A stretch of DNA of 64,000 bases from Pontibacterium sinense (GTDB lineage: Bacteria; Pseudomonadota; Gammaproteobacteria; Pseudomonadales; Balneatricaceae), in the NCBI RefSeq assembly GCF_015209595.1, contig NZ_JADEYS010000016.1, positions 1 to 64,000 of the forward strand, written 5' to 3'. Positions 16,294 through 25,734 of this stretch are shown piece by piece. A program made the position numbers and the translations under genes. The notes under the pieces are model-generated. The model saw nothing but the letters and a program-made list of their open reading frames with translations, had not been told where the DNA came from and ran no database searches. Each line of letters starts with the position of its first letter. Within the stretch, counting starts at the first letter, position 1.

Positions 16294-17850
16294 ATGTTTC
16301 AACTGATTGCTTCACGCACAAGTAGCCTGAAAAGTGATGTCCTTTCCGGTCTGACGGTCGCGCTGGCATTGGTACCGGAGGCGGTTGCATTCGCCTTTGT
16401 TGCTGGTGTTGAGCCACTGGTCGGACTGTACGCTGCCTTTATGGTAGGCCTGATCACCGCAGCCATCGGTGGTCGTCCAGGTATGATTTCCGGCGCAACC
16501 GGCGCACTGGCGGTCGTTATGGTCAGCCTGGTGGCTTTGCATGGTGTGGAATATCTGTTTGCGACAGTGGTCCTGATGGGTATTTTCCAGATACTGGCGG
16601 GGGTTTTCCGCTTAGGTAAGTTTATCCGTCTGGTGCCGCATCCGGTGATGTTGGGTTTTGTGAACGGTCTGGCGATCGTGATCTTCCTCGCGCAGATGAA
16701 GCAGTTCCAGTTTCTGGATGAAAGCACGGGTGAACTGGCGTGGCTGCAGGGTAACCAGATGTACCTGATGCTGGGCCTGGTGGCGTTGACCATGGCGATC
16801 ATTCATTTCCTGCCTAAGCTGACCAAAGCACTGCCATCTTCACTGGTGGCGATTGTGACGGTGGCTGCACTGGTCATCGGATTAGATCTGGATGCACGTA
16901 ACGTTCAGGATGTCCTGCGTGATATGACCGGTGACCCACTGGCAACAATCGCAGGTGGTTTCCCAGAGTTCCATATCCCAATGGTTCCGATCTCACTGGA
17001 AACGTTGCAGATCATCGTGCCTTACGCGTTGATTCTGGCGGCGATTGGTCTGATTGAATCCCTCCTGACGCTGACGCTGATTGATGAGATTACCGATACC
17101 CGCGGACGTGGTAATAAGGAATGTGTTGGTCAGGGCGTTGCGAACGTGGCGACTGGCTTCTTTGGTGGTATGGGTGGTTGTGCCATGATCGGCCAGAGTA
17201 TGATTAACATCAACTCCGGTGGTCGTGGTCGGATGTCCGGTATCTCTGCTGCATTGTTCCTGCTGGCCTTTATTCTGGTCGGTTCTGCACTGATTGAAAT
17301 GATCCCGGTAGCGGCGCTGATCGGCGTGATGTTTATGGTTGTATTGGGCACGTTTGAATGGGCGAGTTTCCGTCTGTTGGGTCGTATCCCTCTGTCCGAC
17401 ACGCTGGTGGGTATCACCGTTGCTGTTGTTACGGTACTGACCGATCTGGCGATTGCCGTTATCGTGGGTGTGATCATGTCTGCGCTGGTATTTGCGTGGA
17501 AACATGCCAAACAGATGGATTTCACGGTTCAGGGTGACGACAAGCAGAAGATTTATCTGCCAAACGGTCCGCTGTTCTTTGCCTCCATTCAGACTTTCCG
17601 TGATCAGTTTGATCCGGCTAACGATCCCGATGATGTGATTGTTGATTTCGCTAACTGCCGTGTTATGGATCACTCCGGGTTGGAAGCGATTGATTCACTG
17701 GCGGACCGTTACATGAAAGCGGGAAAAGAGCTGCACATCCGGCACTTGAGCCCTGAGTGTCGTGACCTACTGCGCAAGGCCGGCAACTTGGTGGAAGTGA
17801 ATGTGATCGAAGATCCAAAATACAAAGTGGCGACCGATACGCTGGCTTAA
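16294..17850 (+). CDS. SulP-family anion transporter with STAS domain
   Basis: 518 residues. About 11-12 membrane helices, then a cytoplasmic STAS domain (residues about 410-510, with [21 protein letters not shown]). The SulP signature near the N-terminus is [21 protein letters not shown], followed by [17 protein letters not shown]. The family moves sulfate, bicarbonate or other anions; this short version resembles bacterial BicA/SulP proteins, but the substrate cannot be assigned. It stands alone, closed by a strong terminator at 17873-17905. Confidence 0.9.
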   Translation: MFQLIASRTSSLKSDVLSGLTVALALVPEAVAFAFVAGVEPLVGLYAAFMVGLITAAIGGRPGMISGATGALAVVMVSLVALHGVEYLFATVVLMGIFQILAGVFRLGKFIRLVPHPVMLGFVNGLAIVIFLAQMKQFQFLDESTGELAWLQGNQMYLMLGLVALTMAIIHFLPKLTKALPSSLVAIVTVAALVIGLDLDARNVQDVLRDMTGDPLATIAGGFPEFHIPMVPISLETLQIIVPYALILAAIGLIESLLTLTLIDEITDTRGRGNKECVGQGVANVATGFFGGMGGCAMIGQSMININSGGRGRMSGISAALFLLAFILVGSALIEMIPVAALIGVMFMVVLGTFEWASFRLLGRIPLSDTLVGITVAVVTVLTDLAIAVIVGVIMSALVFAWKHAKQMDFTVQGDDKQKIYLPNGPLFFASIQTFRDQFDPANDPDDVIVDFANCRVMDHSGLEAIDSLADRYMKAGKELHIRHLSPECRDLLRKAGNLVEVNVIEDPKYKVATDTLA

Positions 17851-17872
17851 GCCAGGCTGCATCGCCGTTTAT

Positions 17873-17905
17873 AAAAAGCCGCTACCTTTTGGTAGCGGCT
17901 TTTTT
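17873..17905. terminator. Bidirectional terminator between sulP and lpxR-like gene
   Basis: Stem GCCGCTACC/GGTAGCGGC around TTTT, flanked by AAAAA on the left and TTTTTT on the right, so it can serve both converging genes. Confidence 0.9.
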
Positions 17906-17920
17906 GTGCCTACTCAAAGG

Positions 17921-19117
17921 CTAGAATTCAAAGCTATAGCTCAGAGACATCGCGCCGTAGTTGTGTCCTTCCGGCTGACCTTTGAATTCACGACTGCGGT
18001 GTACCCGAGAGAAAGAGAACTTTGCGCCACGGTATAACACTGCCCAGCCCACAATCACTTCCCCTACAAATGGCTCTTTATCGACAGAATAGCTGTCGCT
18101 GAATGTGTTGCCGTCTAAGAAGATGTCCTGCAGTACGTAACGGCCATCTGCGGCTATAAACAGGTGTGCCCCAATACTGTTGTCGCGGCTGCTGCTGTTG
18201 TAGCGGGCATCCGTCGGGCCTGGTGCGCTGTTATCGCCACCGGGGCGCAGTGCTGAGGTGCCAAAGTCGTCTGGCAGGTGCCAACCCAAGCGAAATTCTG
18301 CCCCTGCGTTGGCATAAGTGGCGACATTACCCAAGCTGCCACCGGCGTGAAAGATGGTGTCGTAGGAGAGTACGCCGGTCAGTGGTTTGGGGGCATAACG
18401 GTATTTCAGCTCATGGACAAGCTGTAAGCCCAATTCGTTTTCCAGCTGATTATCCCACCCCTGAAACTTATCGAAACCGCGCAGATCATGGATGAAATCC
18501 TGAGCTTCCTGCCCCAAAGCCGCGGGCCCGACAATGCCGACGTTTAGCTCGGTCGTACGCAGGATATTCTTACTGCGGCTCTGGTATGCCAGTCCACTGT
18601 ATAACCAGCCTGCATAGGGACGATCATCGGGATCAATCGTTGTGCGATTGATGTCGTTTGGTGTGTATATCTGTTGACCAAAAGTGATAATCAGATTGCG
18701 CTGAACCTTTTCGTTATTTGTGGTTTCGGCATCCAGAAAAGGGAGGTATTGGTTTACACCTAATACCCAACTGGGCAGACAGTCATCCGTGAGGAAGTTA
18801 TCTACATTTGGAGAGACCAGGGAAACGCGGATACCGTTGGTGTAGTTACGGTCGGTTTCTGTGAACAGGTCGTTATCGAGATAAAAGTTCGCAGTCCATG
18901 GATCTTTTTCGTTATCCAGTTTATTGCGGCACTCGCTATCATTTGCGAATGCCGGCATAGCGCTGCCGAGCAAAAGTGCAGCGATCAGCGGAAGAGATCG
19001 CGTGGCCGGCGTCGGCTGTTGATCAGTTTCCAGGTGATAACTAACAGAATTGAGAACAGAATCAGGGCCTGTTCCGGAATACTCAGCCCGACAAAGGTCC
19101 AATGACTTACGTTGCAC
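17921..19117 (-). CDS. lpxR: Lipid A 3'-O-deacylase LpxR-like outer-membrane protein (DUF2219)
   Basis: The mature part starts near NDSEC after the hydrophobic LPLIAALLLGSAMPAFA signal. The LpxR signature ANFYLDNDLFTETDRNYTNG carries the Asn-Asp pair. DDRPYAGWLYSGLAY and IHDLRGFDKFQGWDNQL follow; the His here matches the catalytic His of the family. The C-terminus SYSFEF is an outer-membrane barrel end. The start is unresolved: the open frame begins at GTG 19117, deep inside the dsbB-like gene, while the signal peptide begins near a CTG at 19033. In either case the 5' end overlaps the upstream gene. It would remove the 3' acyloxyacyl chain of lipid A. Confidence 0.82.
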   Translation of the reverse strand: MQRKSLDLCRAEYSGTGPDSVLNSVSYHLETDQQPTPATRSLPLIAALLLGSAMPAFANDSECRNKLDNEKDPWTANFYLDNDLFTETDRNYTNGIRVSLVSPNVDNFLTDDCLPSWVLGVNQYLPFLDAETTNNEKVQRNLIITFGQQIYTPNDINRTTIDPDDRPYAGWLYSGLAYQSRSKNILRTTELNVGIVGPAALGQEAQDFIHDLRGFDKFQGWDNQLENELGLQLVHELKYRYAPKPLTGVLSYDTIFHAGGSLGNVATYANAGAEFRLGWHLPDDFGTSALRPGGDNSAPGPTDARYNSSSRDNSIGAHLFIAADGRYVLQDIFLDGNTFSDSYSVDKEPFVGEVIVGWAVLYRGAKFSFSRVHRSREFKGQPEGHNYGAMSLSYSFEF

Positions 19118-19533
19118 TCGCTGGCTCCTCGAAAAATTGAGATCAGTGTTTCAGCAGAGGGCATTGTATCAAAGAGATGATCAACATTGAGTTCACAATT
19201 TACAACTGTTGATGAGTTGATCAGTTGCTGATGAATCCAGACATGTTTTAGTGTCGTCGCGATTCCTGTAAGAGTCAGCAGGAAACCCACAACGCCGTAA
19301 AAGCGCTGACCTGTGCGGCCGGGATTGTGAAGGTAAGCGAGAAGAAAGATTGATGCAACCGACAAGGTGATCAACTGGGTTAATGAACAAAGAATACACG
19401 GCTCAAGAGCCAACTGTTCCTGTAGATAGGCGGTGGTGAAGGTTATCGCACTTGCGCAGACAATAAACCCCAGGCCATTCAGGCGTCGATAGTTGTACTT
19501 CGTTGTACCGACAAAACCACTCATGGAAGACAT
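18985..19533 (-). CDS. dsbB: DsbB-family disulfide-bond formation protein
   Basis: 182 residues with four membrane helices. The quinone-linked redox pair is EPCILCSLTQ, and a second periplasmic pair is present (CELN near 112 and SEC near 139), the standard DsbB layout. It reoxidises DsbA in the periplasm. It overlaps the start region of the LpxR-like gene downstream; that protein has Cys residues in its mature N-terminal region, so co-expression would make sense. The 5' side carries a minus-strand terminator (19577-19611) only about 45 bp before the start, so its promoter must lie between. Confidence 0.85.
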   Translation of the reverse strand: MSSMSGFVGTTKYNYRRLNGLGFIVCASAITFTTAYLQEQLALEPCILCSLTQLITLSVASIFLLAYLHNPGRTGQRFYGVVGFLLTLTGIATTLKHVWIHQQLINSSTVVNCELNVDHLFDTMPSAETLISIFRGASECNVSHWTFVGLSIPEQALILFSILLVITWKLINSRRRPRDLFR

Positions 19534-19576
19534 CCAGTTTATTTATTATGTACTGTCCGTATATTCGGACTTTATC

Positions 19577-19611
19577 AAAAAACCACTGTTTGATTCTCGA
19601 TCAGTGGTTTT
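19577..19611 (-). terminator. Minus-strand terminator upstream of dsbB-like gene
   Basis: Arms AAAACCACTG (19579-19588) and CAGTGGTTTT (19602-19611); on the minus strand the stem is followed by TTTTTT. It is the second minus-strand terminator in the 314-bp gap 19534-19847. The first (19795-19824) already closes the arsC-to-mazG operon, so this one ends either read-through or a separate short transcript. Confidence 0.65.
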
Positions 19612-19794
19612 GAACCCTGTGTAACAAAATTTTCTAGGCCGAAATCATACTGGCCAAGTGTTTATGTTTTTTGAACGCTTGGTGTATGAGCTTATCTTTT
19701 TAAAGAATATGACATAAAGTTAACGTGGATTATTTGGTGTAGTCAACGGATAACAATTAAACGTTTGATTTAAGTCGGCGTGATGAACATGCAT
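19612..19794 (-). ncRNA. Candidate small RNA between two terminators
   Basis: A 183-bp AT-rich stretch with no open frame, bounded by two minus-strand terminators. Its minus strand has a TTGACT box (about 19740) followed after 17 bases by TTAACT, a weak -10. A transcript from there to the terminator at 19577 would be about 130 nt. It could equally be an inert spacer or a leader of dsbB. Confidence 0.25.
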
Positions 19795-19824
19795 AAAAAA
19801 GGCCTCAATTAGAGGCCTTTTTTT
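19795..19824. terminator. Terminator of the arsC-wrbA-sufSE-mazG operon
   Basis: GGCCTC/GAGGCC stem with loop AATTA, flanked by six A and seven T. It lies 24 bp after the last stop codon of the operon. Confidence 0.88.
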
Positions 19825-19847
19825 ACGAACGGGTTAACTTAAATTCC

Positions 19848-20318
19848 TTAGCCCAGCTTTGGCTCATGCCAGTTGATGTTTTTCAGGAACTTATGAGCTG
19901 GGTAGAACTTACTGTCTTTACCGTTTTGATCTTTAGCGGATTTTATAAAGGCTTTTGGTAATTCGCCTCCGGCATAGACTTCGATACCAACCTCGTTTTC
20001 GTAGTAGGCCAGTGTTTGGGCAATTTCGTCTTCCGTTTTACACAGTTTCGAGAGGTTGCTCTCCTGTACGGCAGCCATATCAGCGTCTGCGTCGATACCC
20101 AGGATATGTGCCATGCCGTAGGTTGTTACCAAAACGTCGGCGATTGCATCACGTACTTCGGTGACATCCTGTTTTTCGATACCTTCAACCAACTCGGCCA
20201 GTTCTTCCTGAATAAGGTGCAGTTGTTTCGCTGCTTTTTCCCAGTTTGGTGTTCCGTATTCACCTTTCTGGTTGCCAAAAACAGTGTTCAGAAAAGATAC
20301 GTCGGTAAAGTTGCTCAT
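19848..20318 (-). CDS. MazG-like nucleotide pyrophosphohydrolase family protein
   Basis: 156 residues. The all-alpha NTP-PPase (MazG/PRA-PH) motif is clear: IQEELAELVEGIEKQD...EVRDAIADVLVTTYGMAHILG, giving the E-x-x-E and E-x-x-D metal ligands on consecutive helices. It is longer than the minimal domain, with a C-terminal extension (KSAKDQNGKDSKFYPAHKFL) like phage-type phosphoribosyl-ATP pyrophosphohydrolase-like proteins. The physiological substrate is unknown; clearing damaged or non-canonical NTPs is usual. Its ATG overlaps the stop of sufSE by 4 bp, so it is translationally coupled as the last gene of the operon. Confidence 0.85.
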   Translation of the reverse strand: MSNFTDVSFLNTVFGNQKGEYGTPNWEKAAKQLHLIQEELAELVEGIEKQDVTEVRDAIADVLVTTYGMAHILGIDADADMAAVQESNLSKLCKTEDEIAQTLAYYENEVGIEVYAGGELPKAFIKSAKDQNGKDSKFYPAHKFLKNINWHEPKLG

Positions 20319-22006
20319 TGAAGCTCCTGTGCATTTGAGTCGACAGCGACCTGTCGGATTTTCTCAACAATTGCCCGCAGGCCATTTCCCCGAGAAGGGC
20401 TCAGGTGGCGTTGCAGATCCAGTTGATCAAAGTAGTTGTTAATATCGAAAGATTGAATTTGTCCGGCACTTTGGTGGTTATACGCCGCCAGCACTAATGC
20501 AATCAGGCCACGAATGACGCGGGCATCTGAATCCGCCTGAAAATGAAAGATACCGTTGTTATCTTTCTTAAATGCGAGCCATGTCTGGCTTTCGCACCCC
20601 TGAATACGGTGTTCTTCAGTTTTAAGGTTATCGGTGAGTTTGGGCAGCTGTTTGCCCAATAACATCAGCTCGCGGTATCGGCTGTTCCAGTCTTTGAGTG
20701 GAACCAGTTTCCTTAGCAGATCGTCGGCTTTTATTGTGGAGCCGTAGGGCGAATCGTTGAACGCCAGATCAGCCTGTTCATTGTTGTTGGGGACAGCGAC
20801 CTGAATATCATTTTCCCGTGCGATCTGATCCAGCGCAGTCGCAAACAGCTCGACTTCAGCCAAGGTGTTATAGAACGCAAAGGATGCTCGCGTCGTGCCA
20901 TTGATACCCAGTGCTTGCATCAGCGGCATCGCGCAGTGGTGGCCCGTACGGACGGCAATACCCATCTGATCCAGTTGTAAGCCGATATCCTGCTGATGGT
21001 GCTTATCCAACTGGAAAGAGATCAGGCTGGCGCTGTGTTTTGGTGCGCCAATGCGGGTGAAGCCGGGTACGTTCTGACAGCACGCCAATGCATGCTGAAA
21101 GAGCTGGTGTTCATGCTGATCCAGAGCATGCCGATCCTGCTGGTTGAGCCAGCTTACGGCAGCACTTAAGCCGAGCACGCCACTGATATTGGGTGTGCCT
21201 GCTTCAAACTTGAACGGTAATTGGTTGTAGGTTGTACCGCTGAAACTCACCTGCGCAATCATCTCGCCGCCACCTTGCCACGGTGGCATGACGTCCAGCA
21301 GTGTTTCTTTGCCCCACAGGACGCCAATACCGGTGGGGGCAAACATCTTGTGTCCGGAGAAGACATAAAAATCACAGCCTATCGCCTGCACATCGATTTG
21401 GAAATGCGGCAGTGCCTGTGCGCCATCAATCAGCACCGTGGCATCAACCGCTTTTGCCGCAGCGGTAATCTCGGCAACGGGATTAACGGTGCCGAGTGTA
21501 TTGCTGACATGGCCAACGGCGACCAGTTTGGTCCGGTCATTAAGCACGTTGCGATAGGCGTCCATATCCAGATCGCCGGTCTCCAGCAATGGGACCACAC
21601 GAATAATCGCCCCCGTGCGTTCGGCGACCATCTGCCAGGGCACAATATTAGCGTGGTGTTCCAGCGTACTGAGGACGATCTCATCACCGGTGCTTAGGTT
21701 GCTAACCCCCCAGCTGTTGGCGACCAGATTGATCGCTTCGGTGGTGCCGCGGGTCCAGATGACTTCACGACTGTGGGCCGCGTTCAGATAGCGAGCCATT
21801 GTCTCGCGTGCCTGCTCAAAGCGCAGCGTTGCTTCAGCACTCAGGTGGTGTGAGGCTCTGTGCACATTGGCGTTAGTGGTACGGTAGTAGGCCGCTACAG
21901 TATCAATAACCTGACGCGGTTTCTGCGTGGTGGCAGCGTTGTCCAGATAGATAAGTGGCTGGCCGCTGACCTGCTGGGTCAGCAGCGGAAACTGATCGCG
22001 AAGCAT
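20315..22006 (-). CDS. sufS: Cysteine desulfurase fused to SufE (SufS-SufE)
   Basis: 563 residues. Residues 1-400 form a class-V aminotransferase-fold SufS: TRGTTEAINLVANSWG, PLP-Lys in FYVFSGHKMFAPTGIG and active Cys loop in VRTGHHCAMPLM. Residues about 425-560 form a complete SufE: LVPLKDWNSRYRELMLLGKQ, then IQGCESQTWLAFK with the persulfide-accepting Cys, and a conserved SPSRGNGLRAIVEKI end. Sulfur can thus pass from desulfurase to SufE within one polypeptide. No SufBCD or SufA genes are adjacent. It follows the DUF2069 gene by 1 bp and overlaps the MazG-like gene. Confidence 0.93.
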   Translation of the reverse strand: MLRDQFPLLTQQVSGQPLIYLDNAATTQKPRQVIDTVAAYYRTTNANVHRASHHLSAEATLRFEQARETMARYLNAAHSREVIWTRGTTEAINLVANSWGVSNLSTGDEIVLSTLEHHANIVPWQMVAERTGAIIRVVPLLETGDLDMDAYRNVLNDRTKLVAVGHVSNTLGTVNPVAEITAAAKAVDATVLIDGAQALPHFQIDVQAIGCDFYVFSGHKMFAPTGIGVLWGKETLLDVMPPWQGGGEMIAQVSFSGTTYNQLPFKFEAGTPNISGVLGLSAAVSWLNQQDRHALDQHEHQLFQHALACCQNVPGFTRIGAPKHSASLISFQLDKHHQQDIGLQLDQMGIAVRTGHHCAMPLMQALGINGTTRASFAFYNTLAEVELFATALDQIARENDIQVAVPNNNEQADLAFNDSPYGSTIKADDLLRKLVPLKDWNSRYRELMLLGKQLPKLTDNLKTEEHRIQGCESQTWLAFKKDNNGIFHFQADSDARVIRGLIALVLAAYNHQSAGQIQSFDINNYFDQLDLQRHLSPSRGNGLRAIVEKIRQVAVDSNAQELQ

Positions 22007-22007
22007 C

Positions 22008-22388
22008 TTACTCTTGGTTCAGTTGTTTGTTGTAGCGGCTCTGCCAGCGGGCATACATCATCGCGCTGGTAAACAGTGTCACGATCAGTACACAGGAGAT
22101 CATACCCAGTGCAAAGGTTTCTGGAATCAATGCTGAGAGCACCGCCGGAATAAAGTAGAGCATCAGGACAAAGCACAACCATGCGTGACCACGTGGATTG
22201 CCGCTGATGACCGTTGGAGCAAAGGCCAGCAAAATAGCACTTTTAAACAGCACGATCACCCAGGGATTTGCATCTGGAACAGGCTGTATCACCAAGTGCC
22301 AGACAGCAAACAGTGCCAGTAACCCTACGTAACAGGAAACGGTAATCAGGCGGCTCAGGCGCGCCTTGAGACGGTAGTCTTCAGCCAT
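22008..22388 (-). CDS. DUF2069 inner-membrane protein
   Basis: 126 residues from the ATG at 22388 (MAEDYRLKARLSRLI). An earlier in-frame start would overlap wrbA by 58 bp and adds residues unlike the family. There are four predicted membrane helices: LITVSCYVGLLALFAVWHLV, WVIVLFKSAILLAFAPTVI, HAWLCFVLMLYFIPAVLSAL and ALGMISCVLIVTLFTSAMMY. The function is unknown; members commonly neighbour wrbA and arsC genes, as here. Confidence 0.83.
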   Translation of the reverse strand: MAEDYRLKARLSRLITVSCYVGLLALFAVWHLVIQPVPDANPWVIVLFKSAILLAFAPTVISGNPRGHAWLCFVLMLYFIPAVLSALIPETFALGMISCVLIVTLFTSAMMYARWQSRYNKQLNQE

Positions 22389-22393
22389 GGTGT

Positions 22394-22993
<600 letters not shown>

Positions 22994-23344
22994 TTACACG
23001 ATCTCCAGTACAGACTCCGGTGGGCGACCGATACGGGCAGCGTCACCTTTGATCACGATTGGACGCTCGATCAGGCGAGGGAATTTGATCATTTTAGCGA
23101 TGATCTGATCGTCATTCAGATTCGTGTCGTCCAGACCGGCTTCTTTGTACTCTGCTTCTTTCTTACGCAGCAAGTCGCGCGCAGAGATACCCAGCTTTGT
23201 CAGGACAGATTTTAGCTCTTCGGCACTTGGCGTTTCTTCCAGATATTTAACGATGGCCGGTTCGATACCGCGTTCTTCCAACAGCGCCAGTGTCTGGCGG
23301 GATTTGGAACAGCGCGGGTTGTGGTAGATAATCACGTCACTCAT
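22994..23344 (-). CDS. arsC: ArsC-family (glutaredoxin-dependent arsenate reductase) protein
   Basis: 116 residues. Active-site Cys in YHNPRCSKSRQTLALLEERG. The three-arginine set typical of this family is represented by FPRLIERPIVIKG and RIGRPPESVLEIV. It is the YfgD-like branch: no arsB, arsR or arsenite pump is adjacent, so a housekeeping thiol function is as likely as arsenate resistance. First gene of the five-gene minus-strand operon running to 19848. Confidence 0.88.
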   Translation of the reverse strand: MSDVIIYHNPRCSKSRQTLALLEERGIEPAIVKYLEETPSAEELKSVLTKLGISARDLLRKKEAEYKEAGLDDTNLNDDQIIAKMIKFPRLIERPIVIKGDAARIGRPPESVLEIV

Positions 23345-23445
23345 TGTTTAATACCGATTTATAATGTTAATGCGATGTTGGGTCAGGGACTGTTAACCTG
23401 AGCCCGTATTGTATACGTCTGATCCCGTGCGACAAAGGATACGTC

Positions 23446-24711
23446 ATGCGCCAATTGTTTGATAAACCGATTATCCGCTTTTTGGGATACCTGATTCGCC
23501 AGTTTATAGCCAATAAAGGGGTGCTTAATGCGTCAGCCCTGACCTATACCACGCTGTTTGCGGTGGTACCGTTGATGACTGTGTCATACGCAGTATTGGC
23601 CGCTGTGCCGTCCTTTCAGGGGGTCGGAGATGAATTGCAGAGTTGGGTGTTCAGTAATTTCGTGCCGGCTACCGGTGCGGTGGTGCAAGATTACCTGAGC
23701 AATTTTGCCAGCCAGGCTCGCCAACTGACTGCCGTAGGTGTCGCCGTACTTGCGGTCACTGCAATTATGATGATGAAAAACATTGAGGCTGCGTTCAATC
23801 AGGTTTGGCGGGTGACTGAACCGCGTAAAGGGCTCTCCAGTTTTCTGTTGTATTGGGCCATTCTGAGTCTGGGGCCGGTGCTGATTGGTTTAGGTTTAGG
23901 TGTTACTTCGTATATTGCGTCGATCTCCGTTGTGTCTGAAGCAACGGAGTTGGTGGGCAAAGCACGTCTGCTTTCTATTCTGCCGATGGTACTCTCCGCT
24001 GCGGCTTTCACGCTGTTATATGCGGCGGTACCCAACTGTCGGGTACCGGTAAAAAACGCCTTCTACGGTGGTTTGGTGGTGGCGATCCTGTTTGAGACGG
24101 CGAAGCGGGGTTTTGCCCTGTTTGTGACACAGTTTCCCTCCTATGAGCTGATCTACGGGGCGTTTGCGGCCGTACCGTTGTTCCTGCTGTGGATTTTTAT
24201 CTCCTGGATTATCATTTTGTTAGGTGCTGAGCTGACGCGTTGTTTAACGGTGTATCGGCGTTTGGATGTGTCCAACGGAACATCCGAGCTGCATATCATG
24301 GTGGCGGTGATCCATCGTCTGTGGCAGGCACAAGAGAAGGGCGAGTCGATACCGGATCGTATTTTGCTGAAAGAGATACCGGGGCTGGATCAGGGGCGTT
24401 GGGATCAGTACGTGCAGATCCTGCTGGAAGGTCAGGTGATCAGTCGCAGTGATGGGGGTGATTTCCTGTTGAGCCGTGATGCGGGGCGTATCTCATTGGA
24501 TGAGCTCAACGGGTTATTGCCGTGGCCTTTACCGGATACTCCGCAGGCTGAATCAATTGCAGGCTGGGAACGAGGATTAAACAAGCGGCTGAATCGGGTA
24601 AGCAGTGAGCGCAAAGAGGCATTGAATATTTCGCTGGAAGCGTTATTTTCAGAGTCGGATCACAATAAACACGTGATCGAAGATTCAGACACAAGCGTCG
24701 GACCAAGGTGA
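23446..24711 (+). CDS. yihY: YihY/BrkB-family inner-membrane protein
   Basis: 421 residues, ATG 23446 after AAAGGA. Family signature LNASALTYTTLFAVVPLMTVSYAVL near the N-terminus, then IMMMKNIEAAFNQVWRV, SILPMVLSAAAFTLLYAAVP and YGAFAAVPLFLLWIFISWIIILLGAELT. Six membrane helices fill residues 30-270; a cytoplasmic winged-helix-like tail of about 150 residues follows. Once called RNase BN, but that activity belongs to another protein; its true role is unsettled. The acylphosphatase gene follows after 13 bp. Confidence 0.9.
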   Translation: MRQLFDKPIIRFLGYLIRQFIANKGVLNASALTYTTLFAVVPLMTVSYAVLAAVPSFQGVGDELQSWVFSNFVPATGAVVQDYLSNFASQARQLTAVGVAVLAVTAIMMMKNIEAAFNQVWRVTEPRKGLSSFLLYWAILSLGPVLIGLGLGVTSYIASISVVSEATELVGKARLLSILPMVLSAAAFTLLYAAVPNCRVPVKNAFYGGLVVAILFETAKRGFALFVTQFPSYELIYGAFAAVPLFLLWIFISWIIILLGAELTRCLTVYRRLDVSNGTSELHIMVAVIHRLWQAQEKGESIPDRILLKEIPGLDQGRWDQYVQILLEGQVISRSDGGDFLLSRDAGRISLDELNGLLPWPLPDTPQAESIAGWERGLNKRLNRVSSERKEALNISLEALFSESDHNKHVIEDSDTSVGPR

Positions 24712-24724
24712 GGTAAGAACAACA

Positions 24725-25000
24725 ATGGCGACTATCTGCGTACATGCATTAGTAACAGGGCGGGTGCAGGGTGTCTGGTTTCGCCAGTCTACTCTGGAAG
24801 AAGCTGAACGTGCGGGGCTTGTTGGTTGGGTGCGTAACCTGCCCGATGGCAGTGTAGAAGTCATGCTGCAAGGCGAAGAAAAGGCCGTGCATCACGTCGA
24901 GGCGTGGTTGGGGCAGGGGCCTGAGCTGGCGACGGTAGCGGATGTTCAGTCTGAGACAGTTGATCTCTCAGAGGATCTCGCGGCGTTCAGTATTATCTGA
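24725..25000 (+). CDS. acyP: Acylphosphatase
   Basis: 91 residues. Catalytic Arg in the phosphate loop GRVQGVWFRQSTLEEAERAG and catalytic Asn in GLVGWVRNLPDGSVEVMLQG, the two motifs that define the family. Hydrolyses carboxyl-phosphate bonds such as acetyl phosphate or acylphosphoenzymes in the cytoplasm. It starts 13 bp after yihY and is probably co-transcribed, with the terminator at 25040-25072 behind it. Confidence 0.95.
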   Translation: MATICVHALVTGRVQGVWFRQSTLEEAERAGLVGWVRNLPDGSVEVMLQGEEKAVHHVEAWLGQGPELATVADVQSETVDLSEDLAAFSII

Positions 25001-25039
25001 TCGCAGGTGAGGTTAGTCTCACTCTCCCAAACGTTCATA

Positions 25040-25072
25040 AAAACGGTACTGCTATTCTCTGTACCGTTTTTG
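25040..25072. terminator. Bidirectional terminator between acyP and lytic transglycosylase
   Basis: Stem AAAACGGTAC/GTACCGTTTT with a run of A and T on either side. The stop codon of the minus-strand transglycosylase lies inside it. Confidence 0.85.
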
Positions 25073-25618
25073 GTTTTTATAGACTCTCTCGGGATACCAA
25101 ACCTTCCCATAAGAACCGTTATAGCGTGCCAGTGCTTCGGTCCAGTCCCCTTTCGCCACTTTCAGGTAATGTTTGAGAATGGTGCACCCGTAACGCAAGT
25201 TGGTCTTAATACTAGTCAGATTGTCGTTCGGGCGACCGATCTCTTTCTTCCAAAACGGCATCACCTGCATTAACCCTTGTGCGCCCGCCCGTGAGATTGC
25301 AAAGCGGTTAAACAAACTTTCGGTGTGGATGAGTCCCAATACCAGATCGATTGGCAGTTCATGTCGCTGCGCTTCCGCATGGGCAGTACGTAAAATCTCG
25401 ACACGCTCCAGATCATCTTTCACGTACCGATCAATCCGGCCCGACATATCGACCAGCCAGACCTCAGCAATGTAGCGGTCTTTAAAGCTGTCTGCGGTGG
25501 CAAAACTCTTCTTCAGTGCATCGCGTATCTCTGGATCAAAGGTATCGGATGTATTAGCCCAAATGCTCGTCGAGAGCATGAGACAGAAGCAATAACAGGC
25601 GATCTTTAGTGTGTGCAT
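25052..25618 (-). CDS. Lytic transglycosylase, SLT domain
   Basis: 188 residues with signal peptide MHTLKIACYCFCLMLSTSIWA. The SLT/lysozyme-like domain covers residues about 95-188: catalytic Glu in GLIHTESLFNRFAISRAG, then AQGLMQVMPFWKKEIG, and the closing ALARYNGSYGKVWYPERV. It cleaves peptidoglycan between MurNAc and GlcNAc with anhydro-ring formation in the periplasm. Small compared with Slt70 and MltC, close to single-domain EmtA-like proteins. Its 3' end shares sequence with the terminator hairpin. Confidence 0.9.
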   Translation of the reverse strand: MHTLKIACYCFCLMLSTSIWANTSDTFDPEIRDALKKSFATADSFKDRYIAEVWLVDMSGRIDRYVKDDLERVEILRTAHAEAQRHELPIDLVLGLIHTESLFNRFAISRAGAQGLMQVMPFWKKEIGRPNDNLTSIKTNLRYGCTILKHYLKVAKGDWTEALARYNGSYGKVWYPERVYKNQKRYRE

Positions 25619-25734
25619 GAATAGAAGTATACCCTAGTGATCTAACGGATGAAGGATGACACACCTCAAATGAACATATCTGTGCTATAACTTTCTACCA
25701 ATGTTTTGTTCGTTTAGATGACGGAGTGTTGCGG

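Noticed and set aside
16993-17673. 226-codon minus-strand frame within the SulP gene
   Set aside because: Antisense of a strongly coding transporter; the translation is low-complexity His/Arg/Thr/Gln, as expected from antisense of membrane codons.
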